Positions 8,326-16,163 of a stretch of DNA of 64,000 nucleotides are shown in pieces. Source of the DNA: CAWKGC01 sp963849005 (GTDB lineage: Bacteria > Pseudomonadota > Gammaproteobacteria > Burkholderiales > Usitatibacteraceae); assembly GCA_963849005.1 (NCBI GenBank), contig CAWKGC010000024.1, positions 124,001-188,000 of the forward strand, written 5' to 3'. Below the pieces are notes generated by a model, which saw only the letters and a program-made list of their open reading frames with translations, ran no database searches and was not told where the DNA came from. Within the stretch, counting starts at the first letter, position 1; every line of letters starts with the position of its first letter. The position numbers and the translations under genes were made by a program.

Positions 8326-8877
8326 ATGACGGCGCCTGAGGCCGCGCAGGCGCCTGTCCTTGTAACGGACCGCCTGGCGCTGCGCCCGCTCACGGCGGGG
8401 GACGCGGAATTCATCCTCGCCCTGCTGAACGACCCGGCGTGGCTCGAATTCATCGGCGACCGCGGCGTGCGAACGGTCGAGGACGCGCATGGCTACCTCG
8501 AGAAGGGCCCGATCGCGATGCATGCGCGCCACGGCTTCGGGCTGTACCGCGTGGAACGCAAGGCCGACGGCGCCCCGATCGGCATGTGCGGGCTGATCAG
8601 GCGCGAGGGCCTCGACGACGTCGACCTGGGCTTCGCCTTCCTGCCGGCATTTCGCTCGCAGGGTTACGCGCTCGAGTCGGCCAGGGCCACGATGGCGCTG
8701 GCGCGATCGGCATTCGGACTGAAGCGCGTTGTCGCCGTGACCTCGGTGGCCAATCGCGATTCGATCCGCCTGCTGGAGAAGATCGGCTTTCGCTTCGAGC
8801 GCATGGTGCGGCTGCCCAAGGACGAGGAAGAGATCATGCTGTTCGGCTGCGAAACGCCAGGCGGGGGCACGCCATGA
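8326..8877 (+). CDS. GNAT-family N-acetyltransferase (RimJ/RimL-like)
   Basis: 183 residues. The order of motifs is that of RimJ/RimL-type GNATs: LVTDRLALRPLTAGDAEFIL at the N-terminus, GMCGLIRREGLDDVDLGFAF, then FRSQGYALESARATMALA with the acetyl-CoA loop R-S-Q-G-Y-A, and VANRDSIRLLEKIGFRFERM. The acceptor is unknown. ATG 8326 is used; ATG 8287 is in frame and would add 13 residues rich in Arg. Neither start has a strong ribosome binding site. Confidence 0.85.
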   Translation: MTAPEAAQAPVLVTDRLALRPLTAGDAEFILALLNDPAWLEFIGDRGVRTVEDAHGYLEKGPIAMHARHGFGLYRVERKADGAPIGMCGLIRREGLDDVDLGFAFLPAFRSQGYALESARATMALARSAFGLKRVVAVTSVANRDSIRLLEKIGFRFERMVRLPKDEEEIMLFGCETPGGGTP

Positions 8878-8929
8878 AGTTCGCGCGGCCGCACTCGACG
8901 CGCGCGCGTTTCTCTGCCAATCTGCGCCA

Positions 8930-9499
8930 ATGACCCTGTTCGTCGCCGGCCTCGTTCTCTTCTTCGGCGTCCACTCGATTTCGATCCTTGCCGACGGCTG
9001 GCGCAATGCCACGGCCGGGCGGATCGGCGAGGGCGCATGGAAGGGGCTTTACTCGCTCGTTTCGATCGCGAGCTTCGTGCTGATGCTTTACGGTTACGGC
9101 CTGGCCCGGCAGGAGACGGTGCTGCTCTATTCGCCCGCGGGCTGGTCGCGGATGCTGGCCGTGATCCTGATGATCCCGGTGTTCCCGCTGCTCTTCGCGA
9201 CCTACCTGCCGGGCAAGCTGAAGGCGCTGGCGAAGCACCCGATGCTGCTCTCCATCAAGTTCTGGGCGCTTGCGCACCTGCTCGCCAATGGCACGCTTGC
9301 GGACGTGCTGCTGTTCGGCTCGTTCCTCGCGTGGGCGGTGGCGGACCGCATTTCGCTCAAGCGGCGCGCCGCGCGTCCTTTGCCCGGCCCGCCTGCCTCC
9401 GCCTTCAATGACGTGGTCGCGGTGGTCGGCGGCCTTGCCGTATATGCCGTGTTCATCCTGTGGGCGCACGCGAAGCTGTTCGGCGTGTCTCCGCTCTGA
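8930..9499 (+). CDS. NnrU-family inner-membrane protein
   Basis: 189 residues with about five membrane segments. Recognisable family stretches are LFFGVHSISILADGWR near the start and AKHPMLLSIKFWALAHLLANG in the middle. NnrU was named from denitrification gene clusters and is related to the isoprenylcysteine methyltransferase-like membrane fold, but its role is not settled. No nitrite or nitric oxide reductase gene is present here, so a link to nitrogen oxides cannot be drawn from this window. Confidence 0.85.
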   Translation: MTLFVAGLVLFFGVHSISILADGWRNATAGRIGEGAWKGLYSLVSIASFVLMLYGYGLARQETVLLYSPAGWSRMLAVILMIPVFPLLFATYLPGKLKALAKHPMLLSIKFWALAHLLANGTLADVLLFGSFLAWAVADRISLKRRAARPLPGPPASAFNDVVAVVGGLAVYAVFILWAHAKLFGVSPL

Positions 9500-9539
9500 G
9501 CGATTGGTCGCTGCGTTGCCCGATGGGGAGACAAAAGCC

Positions 9540-10340
9540 ATGTTGCGGATTGCCCTTGCCCTGTTCACGACGGCTGTTCTCGCCTCCTGCGCGACGACTT
9601 CCATGACTCCCTCGCCCGCGGTTGTCGCCGATCTCGCCCCGACCGGCAAGATGCGCGTGGCGATCAATTTCGGCAATCCCATCCTGGCCAACAAGAATCC
9701 GGCGACGGGGGAAGCGGGCGGCGTATCCGTCGACCTTGCGCGCGAACTCGGCAAGCGCCTCGGCGTTCCGGTCGAGCTGGTGACCTTCACCGCCGCGGGC
9801 AAGGTCGCCGAAGCGGTGAAGGCGAAGGAGGTCGACATCGCCTTTGTCGCGATCGATCCGGCGCGCGCGGTCGATACCACGTTCACGGCGCCCTACGTGG
9901 TGATCGAGGGCGCGTATCTCGTGCGCGACGATTCCCCGATCAAGGCCAATGCCGAGGTCGATCGCCCCGGCATCCGTGTCGCGGTGGGCAAGGGCAGCGC
10001 CTACGACCTCTATCTCACGCGCGAACTCAAGCAGGCGACGATCCTGCGCGCGCCGACGTCTCCGCAGGTGGTCGATTTCTTCATGGCCGAGAAGCTCGAC
10101 GTCGCTGCGGGCGTGAAGCAGCAATTGCAAATGGACGCCGGGCGCGTTCCGGGAGTGCGGCTCCTCGACGGCCGCTTCATGGTGATCAACCAGGCGATGG
10201 GCACGCCGCGCGGCCGTGACGCGGGCGCGAAGTACCTTGCCGCTTTCGTCGAGGAAATGAAGGCCTCGGGGTTCGTCGCCGAATCGCTCAAGCGCCACAG
10301 GATCGAAGGCGCGCTGGTGGCGCCTCCCGCGGGCGGCTGA
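9540..10340 (+). CDS. solute-binding lipoprotein, amino-acid ABC transporter type (family 3)
   Basis: 266 residues. The start ATG 9540 gives a lipoprotein signal with lipobox VLASC, so the mature protein is anchored by Cys. The body follows the family 3 binding-protein pattern: TGKMRVAINFGNP, GGVSVDLARELGKRLGVPVELV, VDIAFVAIDPARA, FTAPYVVIEGAYLVR and VGKGSAYDLYLTREL. Such proteins bind polar amino acids or similar small ligands. No permease or ATPase lies next to it, so it is an orphan binding protein or a signalling component. GGGGAG precedes the start. Confidence 0.85.
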   Translation: MLRIALALFTTAVLASCATTSMTPSPAVVADLAPTGKMRVAINFGNPILANKNPATGEAGGVSVDLARELGKRLGVPVELVTFTAAGKVAEAVKAKEVDIAFVAIDPARAVDTTFTAPYVVIEGAYLVRDDSPIKANAEVDRPGIRVAVGKGSAYDLYLTRELKQATILRAPTSPQVVDFFMAEKLDVAAGVKQQLQMDAGRVPGVRLLDGRFMVINQAMGTPRGRDAGAKYLAAFVEEMKASGFVAESLKRHRIEGALVAPPAGG

Positions 10341-10369
10341 GCGGCCGCGGGGAAGCTGGCCCGGCAATC

Positions 10370-10871
10370 GCTGGAGCCGCTGGTGCAAGGCGCACGCCGC
10401 GGAGATGTTCGCCGCGCTCGCCGCGCCCGAGATCTACGCCTACCTGGACCAGCCGGCGCCGCTTTCGCTCGGGCCTGCGCGAACGCTATCGCAAGCTCGA
10501 AACGCGGCTGTCCGCGGACGGCACCGAGCAATGGCTGAACTGGGTGATCCGCCTCGAGGCGAAGCGGCAATGCGCGGGCTATGTGCAGGCGACGGTCTAT
10601 CCCGATGCGACAGCTGGGTTCGCCTACGTGCTCGCGCCGCGAGTTACTGGGGACGCGGCATTGCGCATGCTGCCTGCGTTGAGGCGATCGAAGGCTTTGC
10701 CGCGACTACGGCGTGAGCGCGCTGTATGCGACGGCCGATGCACGCAATGCGCGGTCGATCAAGCTGCTGCTTCGCCTGGGCTTCGCGCCGCTGGCCCGGG
10801 AGGCGTATCCGCATGGCGAAGTGGCGGAGGGCGACCGCGCATTCGCGAAAAAATTGGGGTCAGAGACGTAA
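10370..10871 (+). pseudogene. GNAT acetyltransferase gene broken by several frameshifts
   Basis: A complete GNAT fold can be read only by changing frame four times. The pieces are LEPLV near 10370, HAAEMFAALAAPEIYAYLDQ (10393-10452), GLRERYRKLETRLSADGTEQ and onward to AYVLAPR (about 10470-10640), YWGRGIAHAACVEAIEGFA (to about 10704) with the acetyl-CoA loop RGIA, and YGVSALYATADARN to the TAA at 10869. Each break fits one added base. The last residues (GSET and the stop) are encoded inside the palindrome at 10852-10901, so the original C-terminus may have been replaced. Confidence 0.7.
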
Positions 10872-10901
10872 TACTCGAGTATTACGTCTCTGACCCCAAT
10901 T
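10852..10901. repeat. perfect 50-bp palindrome, REP-like element
   Basis: The left arm (10852-10876) starts AATTGGGGTCAGAGACG and the right arm (10877-10901) is its exact reverse complement, with no loop and CTCGAG at the centre. It lies between the broken GNAT gene (+) and the ModA-like gene (-), which converge on it. As RNA it would form a very long hairpin and could end transcription from both sides. The AATTGGGGTCAGAG start resembles palindromes that I recall as common in proteobacterial intergenic regions and linked to REP-type repeats; that link is from memory. No REP-associated transposase gene is in the window. Confidence 0.85.
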
Positions 10902-10917
10902 GTTCCAATTGCCCCAA

Positions 10918-11714
10918 TCAGCGCGAAGTTGCCGGCGTAAAGCCGTAGCGCGCGAGCACGCCCTGCCCGGCAGGCGAAAGCAGGAAGCTGCCGAACCGGA
11001 TTGCCGCCGGGTGCGCGCCGGCGAGCAGCGTGATGCCGTAGTCGGCGCCGACCGCGCGCGGGTCGGGAGCTTCGACGATATCCAGCGTTGGCTCTTCCTT
11101 CTGCGCCAGGACGGCATTGGTGCAATAGGTGAGAAAGATGTCGGCGCGGCGTTCGGCGACGATGATGCCGTAGGCGCTTCGGCCCGCGGGAACCGGCAGC
11201 GCGTTCGGCCCGCCCGTGAGCTGCAACGCCTTTCCCGATAGCGCTTCGATCGCGCCCGGCCTCGCCTTCTCCGCGCGCTCGAATAGCTGCAAGGCGTAGT
11301 CGCCTGACGGATCGGCTTTCGGCGTCGACGTGCCGAGCTTCACCTTCGGGTCGAGCATCCTGTCGAGCAGGTTGGCGGTCGTCGCGTGCGCTTCCGGATG
11401 GGCCAGCGCACAAAGCTTGTTCCTTGCGAGCAGGCGCACGGCACCCGATTTGCCGGACTGTGCAGCGATTCGGGCAGGGCCATGTCGGCGGAGGCGAACA
11501 AGTCAGCCTTCTCGCCGGCTGCGAGGCGGTCCTTGAGCATGCCCGAGGGGCCGAACTCGAAGTTGACCACCGTGTCCGGGTGCGTCGAGGAGTAGATCCC
11601 GCCGGCGGCGCGCAACGCCGCGGAAAGGCTGCCCGCGGCATAGACCTTGACTGACTCCTGCGCGGCGGCGGGCAGGGCGGCCATGAGGAGGATTGCGACG
11701 ATTCGAAGGCGCAT
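10918..11714 (-). CDS. second ModA/WtpA-like substrate-binding protein in the tup operon, one frameshift
   Basis: Reconstructed from two frames: residues from MRLRIVAILLMAALPAAAQ (signal peptide, start 11714) through VYAAGSLSAALRAAGG and ADLFASADMALPESL, then a frame change near 11440, and RLLARNKLCALAHPEA to LLSPAGQGVLARYGFTP. This is the molybdate/tungstate-type extracellular solute-binding fold, distinct from TupA upstream. The ligand is unknown. Its ATG overlaps the tupA stop as TGATG, so translation is coupled. The frame change fits loss of one base or gain of two. Confidence 0.75.
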
Positions 11715-12563
11715 CAGCTTCCCGCCTTGGCATTGGGGAAGAACAGCGTCTCGCCGTTGACCTTGTACGCGGCGATCGCCTGCTGGCCGGCGGGCGAGAC
11801 CAGCCAGTCGATGAACTTCTGGCCGGCGACGGACTTTACGTGCGGGAATTTCACCGGATTCACGAGGATGACGCCGTACTGGTTGAAGAGCCTGGTGTCG
11901 CCTTCGACGGCGATGGCGAGGTCGGCGCGGTTCTTGAAGGAGAGCCACGTGCCGCGGTCGGTAAGGACATAGGCGCCCATCGAGGCAGCGGTGTTCAACG
12001 CCGGGCCCATGCCCGATCCGGTTTCCTTGTACCACGGGCCCTTCGCTGTATCGAGGTCGATGCCGGCGGCCTTCCAGTAGCGCAAGTTCGGCCGCGTGCG
12101 TGCCGCTCTTGTCGCCGCGCGAGACGAACGGCGCCTTCGCCGCCTCGATCTTCTTCAGCGCCTCGAGCACGTCCTTCATGCCGGCGACCTTCGCCGGGTC
12201 GGACTTCGGCCCGACGATCACGAAGTCGTTGTACATCACTTCCAGGCGCTTCACGCCGGCGCCCTCGGCGACGAATTTCTCCTCGGCCGCCTTGTCGTGC
12301 ACGAACACCACGTCGGCGTCGCCGCGCCGGCCGATGTCGAGCGCCTGCCCGGTGCCCACCGCGACCACGCGGACATCGATGCCGCTTGCCTTCTTGAATT
12401 CCGGCAGCAGGTGGCCGAAGAGCCCGGACTGCTCGGTCGAGGTGGTCGAGGACACGGTGATGAAGTTGTCCTGCGCGTGGACGCTCAAGCTCGCGGCGAG
12501 GAAAGCGGCCGGGATCCAGGTGGTCGCAAGGCGCTTCATGAAACGTGCGAATGCGGAGCCCAT
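11714..12563 (-). CDS. tupA: tungstate ABC transporter substrate-binding protein TupA, one frameshift
   Basis: The first part (from 12563) has a signal peptide ending SVHAQ and the TupA signature SSTTSTEQSGLFGHLLPEF, VVAVGTGQALDIGRRGDADV and FVHDKAAEEKFVAEG. A +1 frame change near 12085 is needed to reach the rest: YWKAAGIDLDTAKGPWYKE, AYVLTDRGTWLSF and the end at 11714. The intact protein would be about 282 residues. ATG 12563 follows AAGGAG with a 7-base gap. The role is periplasmic capture of tungstate for the TupB/TupC importer, based on family knowledge. Confidence 0.85.
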
Positions 12564-13273
12564 GGCAATACTCCTTCAAGGTAGGCCGCCGCCTCCGGCG
12601 ACCGGGGTTGGTCGAAAAAGCTTGCGGCGGGCGTCTGCTCGACGATCCGCCCGGCATTGAGGAAGACGATCTCGTCGGCCAGGCGCCGCGCCTGCCCGAG
12701 GTTGTGCGTGGTCATGACGATCTTGGTGCCGCTGCCGTGGATTTCGCCGATCACGCGCTCGACTTCGCGCGTGGCGCCGGGGTCGAGGCTCGCGGTCGGC
12801 TCGTCCATGAAAAGGATCATCGGCCGCAAGCGCCCAGGCGCGCGCGAGCGCCAGGCGCTGCTGCTCGCCGCCGGAGAGCACGCGCGCCGGGCGGTGGGCG
12901 AGCGGTGCCAGTCCGACGCGTTCAAGGGCCTGCATCGCGAGTGCCGCGCGGCTTTCCCGCGCGACGCCGCTGATCCCAGCGCATAGGCGACGTTGGCAAG
13001 CGCGGAGCGGCGCAGCATCACCGGGCGCTGGAACACCATCGCCTGCGCCGATGGACGCGCCGCCGCGCCGTTCCAGCGGATGCTGCCGCCGGAAAGCGGA
13101 ACCAGGCCATGCAGTGCGCGCAACAGCACGCTCTTGCCCGCGCCGTTGGCGCCGAGGATCACGGTGCGCGTGCCCGCGCCGAGATCGAGATCGATCGCGT
13201 GCAGCACCTGGGTGGCGCCGAATGCCACCGAAATTCCGGCGGCCCGCATCGGCAGGATGGGCGCTTCAGCCAT
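12536..13273 (-). CDS. tupC: tungstate ABC transporter ATP-binding protein TupC, two frameshifts
   Basis: An ABC ATPase of about 245 residues. Walker A is ILGANGAGKSVLLRALHG near residue 40. A central stretch containing LERVGLAPLAHRPARVLSGGEQQRLALARAWAL (signature LSGGEQQR) is in a different frame, between breaks near 12975 and 12825. Then the frame returns for Walker B ILFMDEPTASLDP and the H-loop IVMTTHNLGQ. It overlaps tupA by 28 bp and tupB by 8 bp, a tightly packed operon. The two breaks compensate each other, leaving the ends in one frame. Confidence 0.82.
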   Translation of the reverse strand: MAEAPILPMRAAGISVAFGATQVLHAIDLDLGAGTRTVILGANGAGKSVLLRALHGLVPLSGGSIRWNGAAARPSAQAMVFQRPVMLRRSALANVAYALGSAASRGKAARHSRCRPLNASDWHRSPTARRACSPAASSSAWRSRAPGRLRPMILFMDEPTASLDPGATREVERVIGEIHGSGTKIVMTTHNLGQARRLADEIVFLNAGRIVEQTPAASFFDQPRSPEAAAYLEGVLPWAPHSHVS

Positions 13274-13969
13274 GGTGCGCGCTCCACTCGCGGATCACGT
13301 AGGCGCCGGCGTTCACGCGCGAGCACCGTGATGACGAGGATCACGCCAAGCGCGAGCGCCAGCGGCAGGTCGCCCTTGCTGGTCTCCAGCGCGATCGCCG
13401 TGGTCATGGTGCGCGTGACGCCGTCGATGTTGCCGCCGACGATCATCACCGCGCCGACCTCGGAGGCGGCGCGGCCGAATCCGGCCAGCACGATGGTAAG
13501 TAGCGAGACGCGCGTGTCCCAGAGCAGCGTGGGAACCGCGCGCGTGCGCGATACGCCCAGCGAGCGCAGTTGCTCCTCGTAGTCCCGCCACGCGTCCTCG
13601 ACGATCTGCCGCGCGAGCGCTGCGACGATGGGCGCGACCAGGATGGTCTGGGCGATGACGATCGCCGTGGGCGTGAAGAGGATGCCGAAAGCGCCCAGGG
13701 GGCCCGCGCGCGACAGCAGCAGGTACACGAGCAATCCGACCACTACGCTTGGCAGCCCCAGCAAGGCGTTGAGCACGACGATCAGCGTGCTGCCGCCCCG
13801 GGAAGCGGCCGACCGCGACTATCGCACCGAAAGGCAGGCCGATCGCGGCACCGGCGATTGCCGCGGCGAGCGAGAGCTCGAGCGAGAGCGCGACGATTCG
13901 CAGCAACGCCGGGTCGCCCCCGGAAATGAGGTCGAGCGCGACTCCCCAGCTTGCAAGAATTTCAAGCAT
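13266..13969 (-). CDS. tupB: tungstate ABC transporter permease TupB, two frameshifts
   Basis: A membrane permease starting MLEILASWGVALDLISGGD at 13969. A +1 change near 13797 leads to LLGLPSVVVGLLVYLLLSRA and the EAA-type loop LRSLGVSRTRAVPTLLWDT, which contacts the ATPase, then FGRAASEVGAVMIVGGN. A second +1 change near 13318 gives the ending VNAGAYVIREWSAHHG and a stop at 13266. About 234 residues with five or six membrane helices. It is the first gene of the operon and lies divergent to the regulator at 14030. Confidence 0.82.
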
Positions 13970-13996
13970 CTTGTAATTCTATCAAGTTCTTGAAAT
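13959..13996. promoter_or_regulatory. nested inverted repeat, candidate operator of the tup operon and its regulator
   Basis: Outer arms ATTTCAAG (13959-13966) and CTTGAAAT (13989-13996) are exact reverse complements. Inside them lies CTTG-N9-CAAG (13970-13986). The site covers the tupB start codon and lies in the AT-richer 60-bp gap between tupB and the regulator gene at 14030. Its position suggests control of both divergent units; binding by the neighbouring regulator is inferred. Confidence 0.5.
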
Positions 13997-14029
13997 CGTC
14001 TCATGGACCGCTTCCATTAGAATCCGACC

Positions 14030-14923
14030 ATGGCCTCCGCCGCCCCTTCCTATCTCACCGTCGCCGAAGTCGCGCGCCACCTGCGGCTGGGCACGCGCAA
14101 GGTCTACGACCTGGTCGCGCGCAAGGGACTGCCGCACTCGCGCGCGGGAGGCAAGCTCCTGTTCGAGCTGGAAGCGATCGAGGGCTGGCTTGCCGGGCAT
14201 GCCGCGGCGCCCGCGGGCGCGAAGGCAGTGCCGTCGACGATCGCGGGCAGCCACGACCCGCTCCTCGAATGGGCGGTGCGCGAGTCGCGCAGCCCGCTGG
14301 CGCTGCTCACGCAGGGCAGCCTCGACGGCGTGGAAAGAATGCTCGCGGGGGAGGCGTGCGCTGCGCTCATCCACGTGCCCTCGCAGGACCTCGCCGACTT
14401 CAATCGCGAGCTGGCCGATGCGCGATTTCGCGGCCGCGGCATCGTCCTGCTGGAATGGGCGAAGCGCAGTTCGGGGCTGCTGGTGCCGAAGGGCAACCCG
14501 AAACGGCTGAAGAAGGTCTCCGACCTCGCAAGACGCGGCGTGACGGTGGCGTTGCGGCCGGCATCCGCGGGCAGCCGCGTGCTGCTCGAGCGCCTGCTCG
14601 CGGCCGACGGGCTCGCGATCAGGTCGCTCAGGCTGTCACCCCGCGAGGCGACGACGGAAAGCGATCTGGCGTTGGCGATCCAGCACGGCGAAGCGGACAC
14701 GGGCCTCGGCGCGCAGTCGGCGGCAGGCCTGTTCGGGCTGGACTTCGTGCCGGTGCTGACCGAGCGGCTCGATCTTGCCGTGTTGCGAAGCGCGTACTTC
14801 GAAGCACCCCTGCAACGCTTGTTCGCGTTTGCGCGCGAGAAGCGCTTCCGCGATCAGGCGCGCGCGCTCACCGGCTATGACGTGGCCGGGCTGGGCAGCG
14901 TGAGCTGGAACGACCCGGCGTGA
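14030..14923 (+). CDS. helix-turn-helix regulator with periplasmic-binding-protein-like ligand domain
   Basis: 297 residues. Residues about 7-55 are an excisionase/MerR-type helix-turn-helix: YLTVAEVARHLRLGTRKVYDLVARKGLPHSRAGGKLLF. Residues about 75-290 resemble a binding-protein domain: SHDPLLEWAVRESR, AALIHVPSQDL, FRGRGIVLLEWAKRSSGLLVPKGNP and SAGSRVLLERLLAADG. This architecture is known for regulators of oxyanion transport operons. It is divergent from tupBCA with an inverted repeat between them, so tungstate or molybdate sensing is the best guess. There is no N-terminal signal, in line with a cytoplasmic protein. Confidence 0.82.
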   Translation: MASAAPSYLTVAEVARHLRLGTRKVYDLVARKGLPHSRAGGKLLFELEAIEGWLAGHAAAPAGAKAVPSTIAGSHDPLLEWAVRESRSPLALLTQGSLDGVERMLAGEACAALIHVPSQDLADFNRELADARFRGRGIVLLEWAKRSSGLLVPKGNPKRLKKVSDLARRGVTVALRPASAGSRVLLERLLAADGLAIRSLRLSPREATTESDLALAIQHGEADTGLGAQSAAGLFGLDFVPVLTERLDLAVLRSAYFEAPLQRLFAFAREKRFRDQARALTGYDVAGLGSVSWNDPA

Positions 14924-14930
14924 GCGCAAG

Positions 14931-14961
14931 GCGCAACCGGCCGCTTCGCGGCCGGTTGCGC
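14931..14961. terminator. bidirectional hairpin terminator candidate
   Basis: A perfect 14-bp stem, GCGCAACCGGCCGC at 14931-14944 paired with its complement at 14948-14961 around a TTC loop, sits between the converging regulator (+) and transglutaminase (-) genes. There is no T-run, so termination strength is uncertain. Confidence 0.6.
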
Positions 14962-14975
14962 GAGCGAAGCCGGTC

Positions 14976-16070
14976 CTAGACGATTTCCTTCGCCGTGATC
15001 TTGTAGCGGAAATTGTCCGGGTCGAGGCTGTTCAGGCGCTTGCCGCCGGTGTCCGCCTGCGGGTACATCAGGAATGCGATCACGGGCCCGTTCGACCCCG
15101 GCAGCTTGACGTCATGCGCGTCGTTGTAGGCGAGCCAGTTCATCTCCCACGCGCCGAACAGCTTGTTGCGCACCGCGGGGACGACCGGGTCGGCGAGCGT
15201 GATCGGCGCGGACTTCTCCTCGAGCACGACCTTGCGCACGTCCGCCGGGTCGACCGGCAGCCATCCCAGCCCGGTGATGAAGACTTCGGCGCGGCAATGC
15301 TGCGCCTTGGTGATGACCTCGGAGCCGGCGCCGAGGCTGCGGTAGCCGAAGTTGCTCTTGGCCACGCGGATGCCGTAAACGTCGCGGGCCGCCAGCCCGA
15401 CGGAACGCGCCAGCGCCACGTAGAGCGCGTTCAGGTCGGCGCACTTGCCGCTGAGGTTGCCGGTTTCGAGCATCACGCTGACGTCGCCGCGACCGCAGCC
15501 TTGCGTCTTGGGGTCGCGGAAGGTGTTCTCGACGACCCACTCGTAGATCGCGCGGGCCTTGTCGAGGTCGGTCTTCGCTCCCTTGGTGATTTCCGTCGCC
15601 GTCTTCTTCACCAGCCCGTCGGTCGGCATGAGCTCGGTTGCCGCGGTATAGAAGCGCGTCGTGTCACCGTCGAGCGTGAGGTTCGCCTGGCGCACGCCGA
15701 GGTCGGTCGCGCGGTCGCGGGTCGAGAAGCGGCTGGTCACTTCGACCACCGGCAGGGCTTCGCCGTCCTGCCACTGCGCCGCGAGCATCTTCGCGCCGTA
15801 CTTGCCGTCGGTGACGACGGAGGCGCTGGAGGCATTCCCGCCCCACGTGTTCCCGAGCGGTTTCTGGTAATCGGAATCGACCGACGGCAAGGGGATCCAG
15901 ACGCGCGTCATCGCGGCGGGCTGCAGGATCTCCGCGCGCGTGGTGACTTCGAAGGTCCGCCAGGGACCCGGCCGAGGGTCGAAGGACATCTGCTGGGCCT
16001 GGGCCCAACGGGGCACTTGCATCAGGACGGGCGTGGCGAGCATGGCTTGGATCAGGGCGCGGCGGTTCAT
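14976..16070 (-). CDS. exported transglutaminase-like domain protein
   Basis: 364 residues starting at ATG 16070 with AGGAG upstream. The N-terminus MNRRALIQAMLATPVLMQVP has a twin Arg and a hydrophobic segment, so Sec or Tat export is possible. The transglutaminase-like core is in the second half: NLSGKCADLNALYVALARSVG holds the catalytic Cys, AQHCRAEVFITGLGWLPVDPADV the His and Asp. Such bacterial proteins act as cysteine proteases or peptide-modifying enzymes, but the substrate is unknown. It lies between the tup regulator and modC. Confidence 0.85.
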   Translation of the reverse strand: MNRRALIQAMLATPVLMQVPRWAQAQQMSFDPRPGPWRTFEVTTRAEILQPAAMTRVWIPLPSVDSDYQKPLGNTWGGNASSASVVTDGKYGAKMLAAQWQDGEALPVVEVTSRFSTRDRATDLGVRQANLTLDGDTTRFYTAATELMPTDGLVKKTATEITKGAKTDLDKARAIYEWVVENTFRDPKTQGCGRGDVSVMLETGNLSGKCADLNALYVALARSVGLAARDVYGIRVAKSNFGYRSLGAGSEVITKAQHCRAEVFITGLGWLPVDPADVRKVVLEEKSAPITLADPVVPAVRNKLFGAWEMNWLAYNDAHDVKLPGSNGPVIAFLMYPQADTGGKRLNSLDPDNFRYKITAKEIV

Positions 16071-16163
16071 TGCGGGAATCTCCTGTGGTGTTCTCGGGTG
16101 CGGGCGAACGGTATGAGGGGCACAGTATGCCGAAGTTCCGCGGCCTTGGCGCATGCCGGTTTT

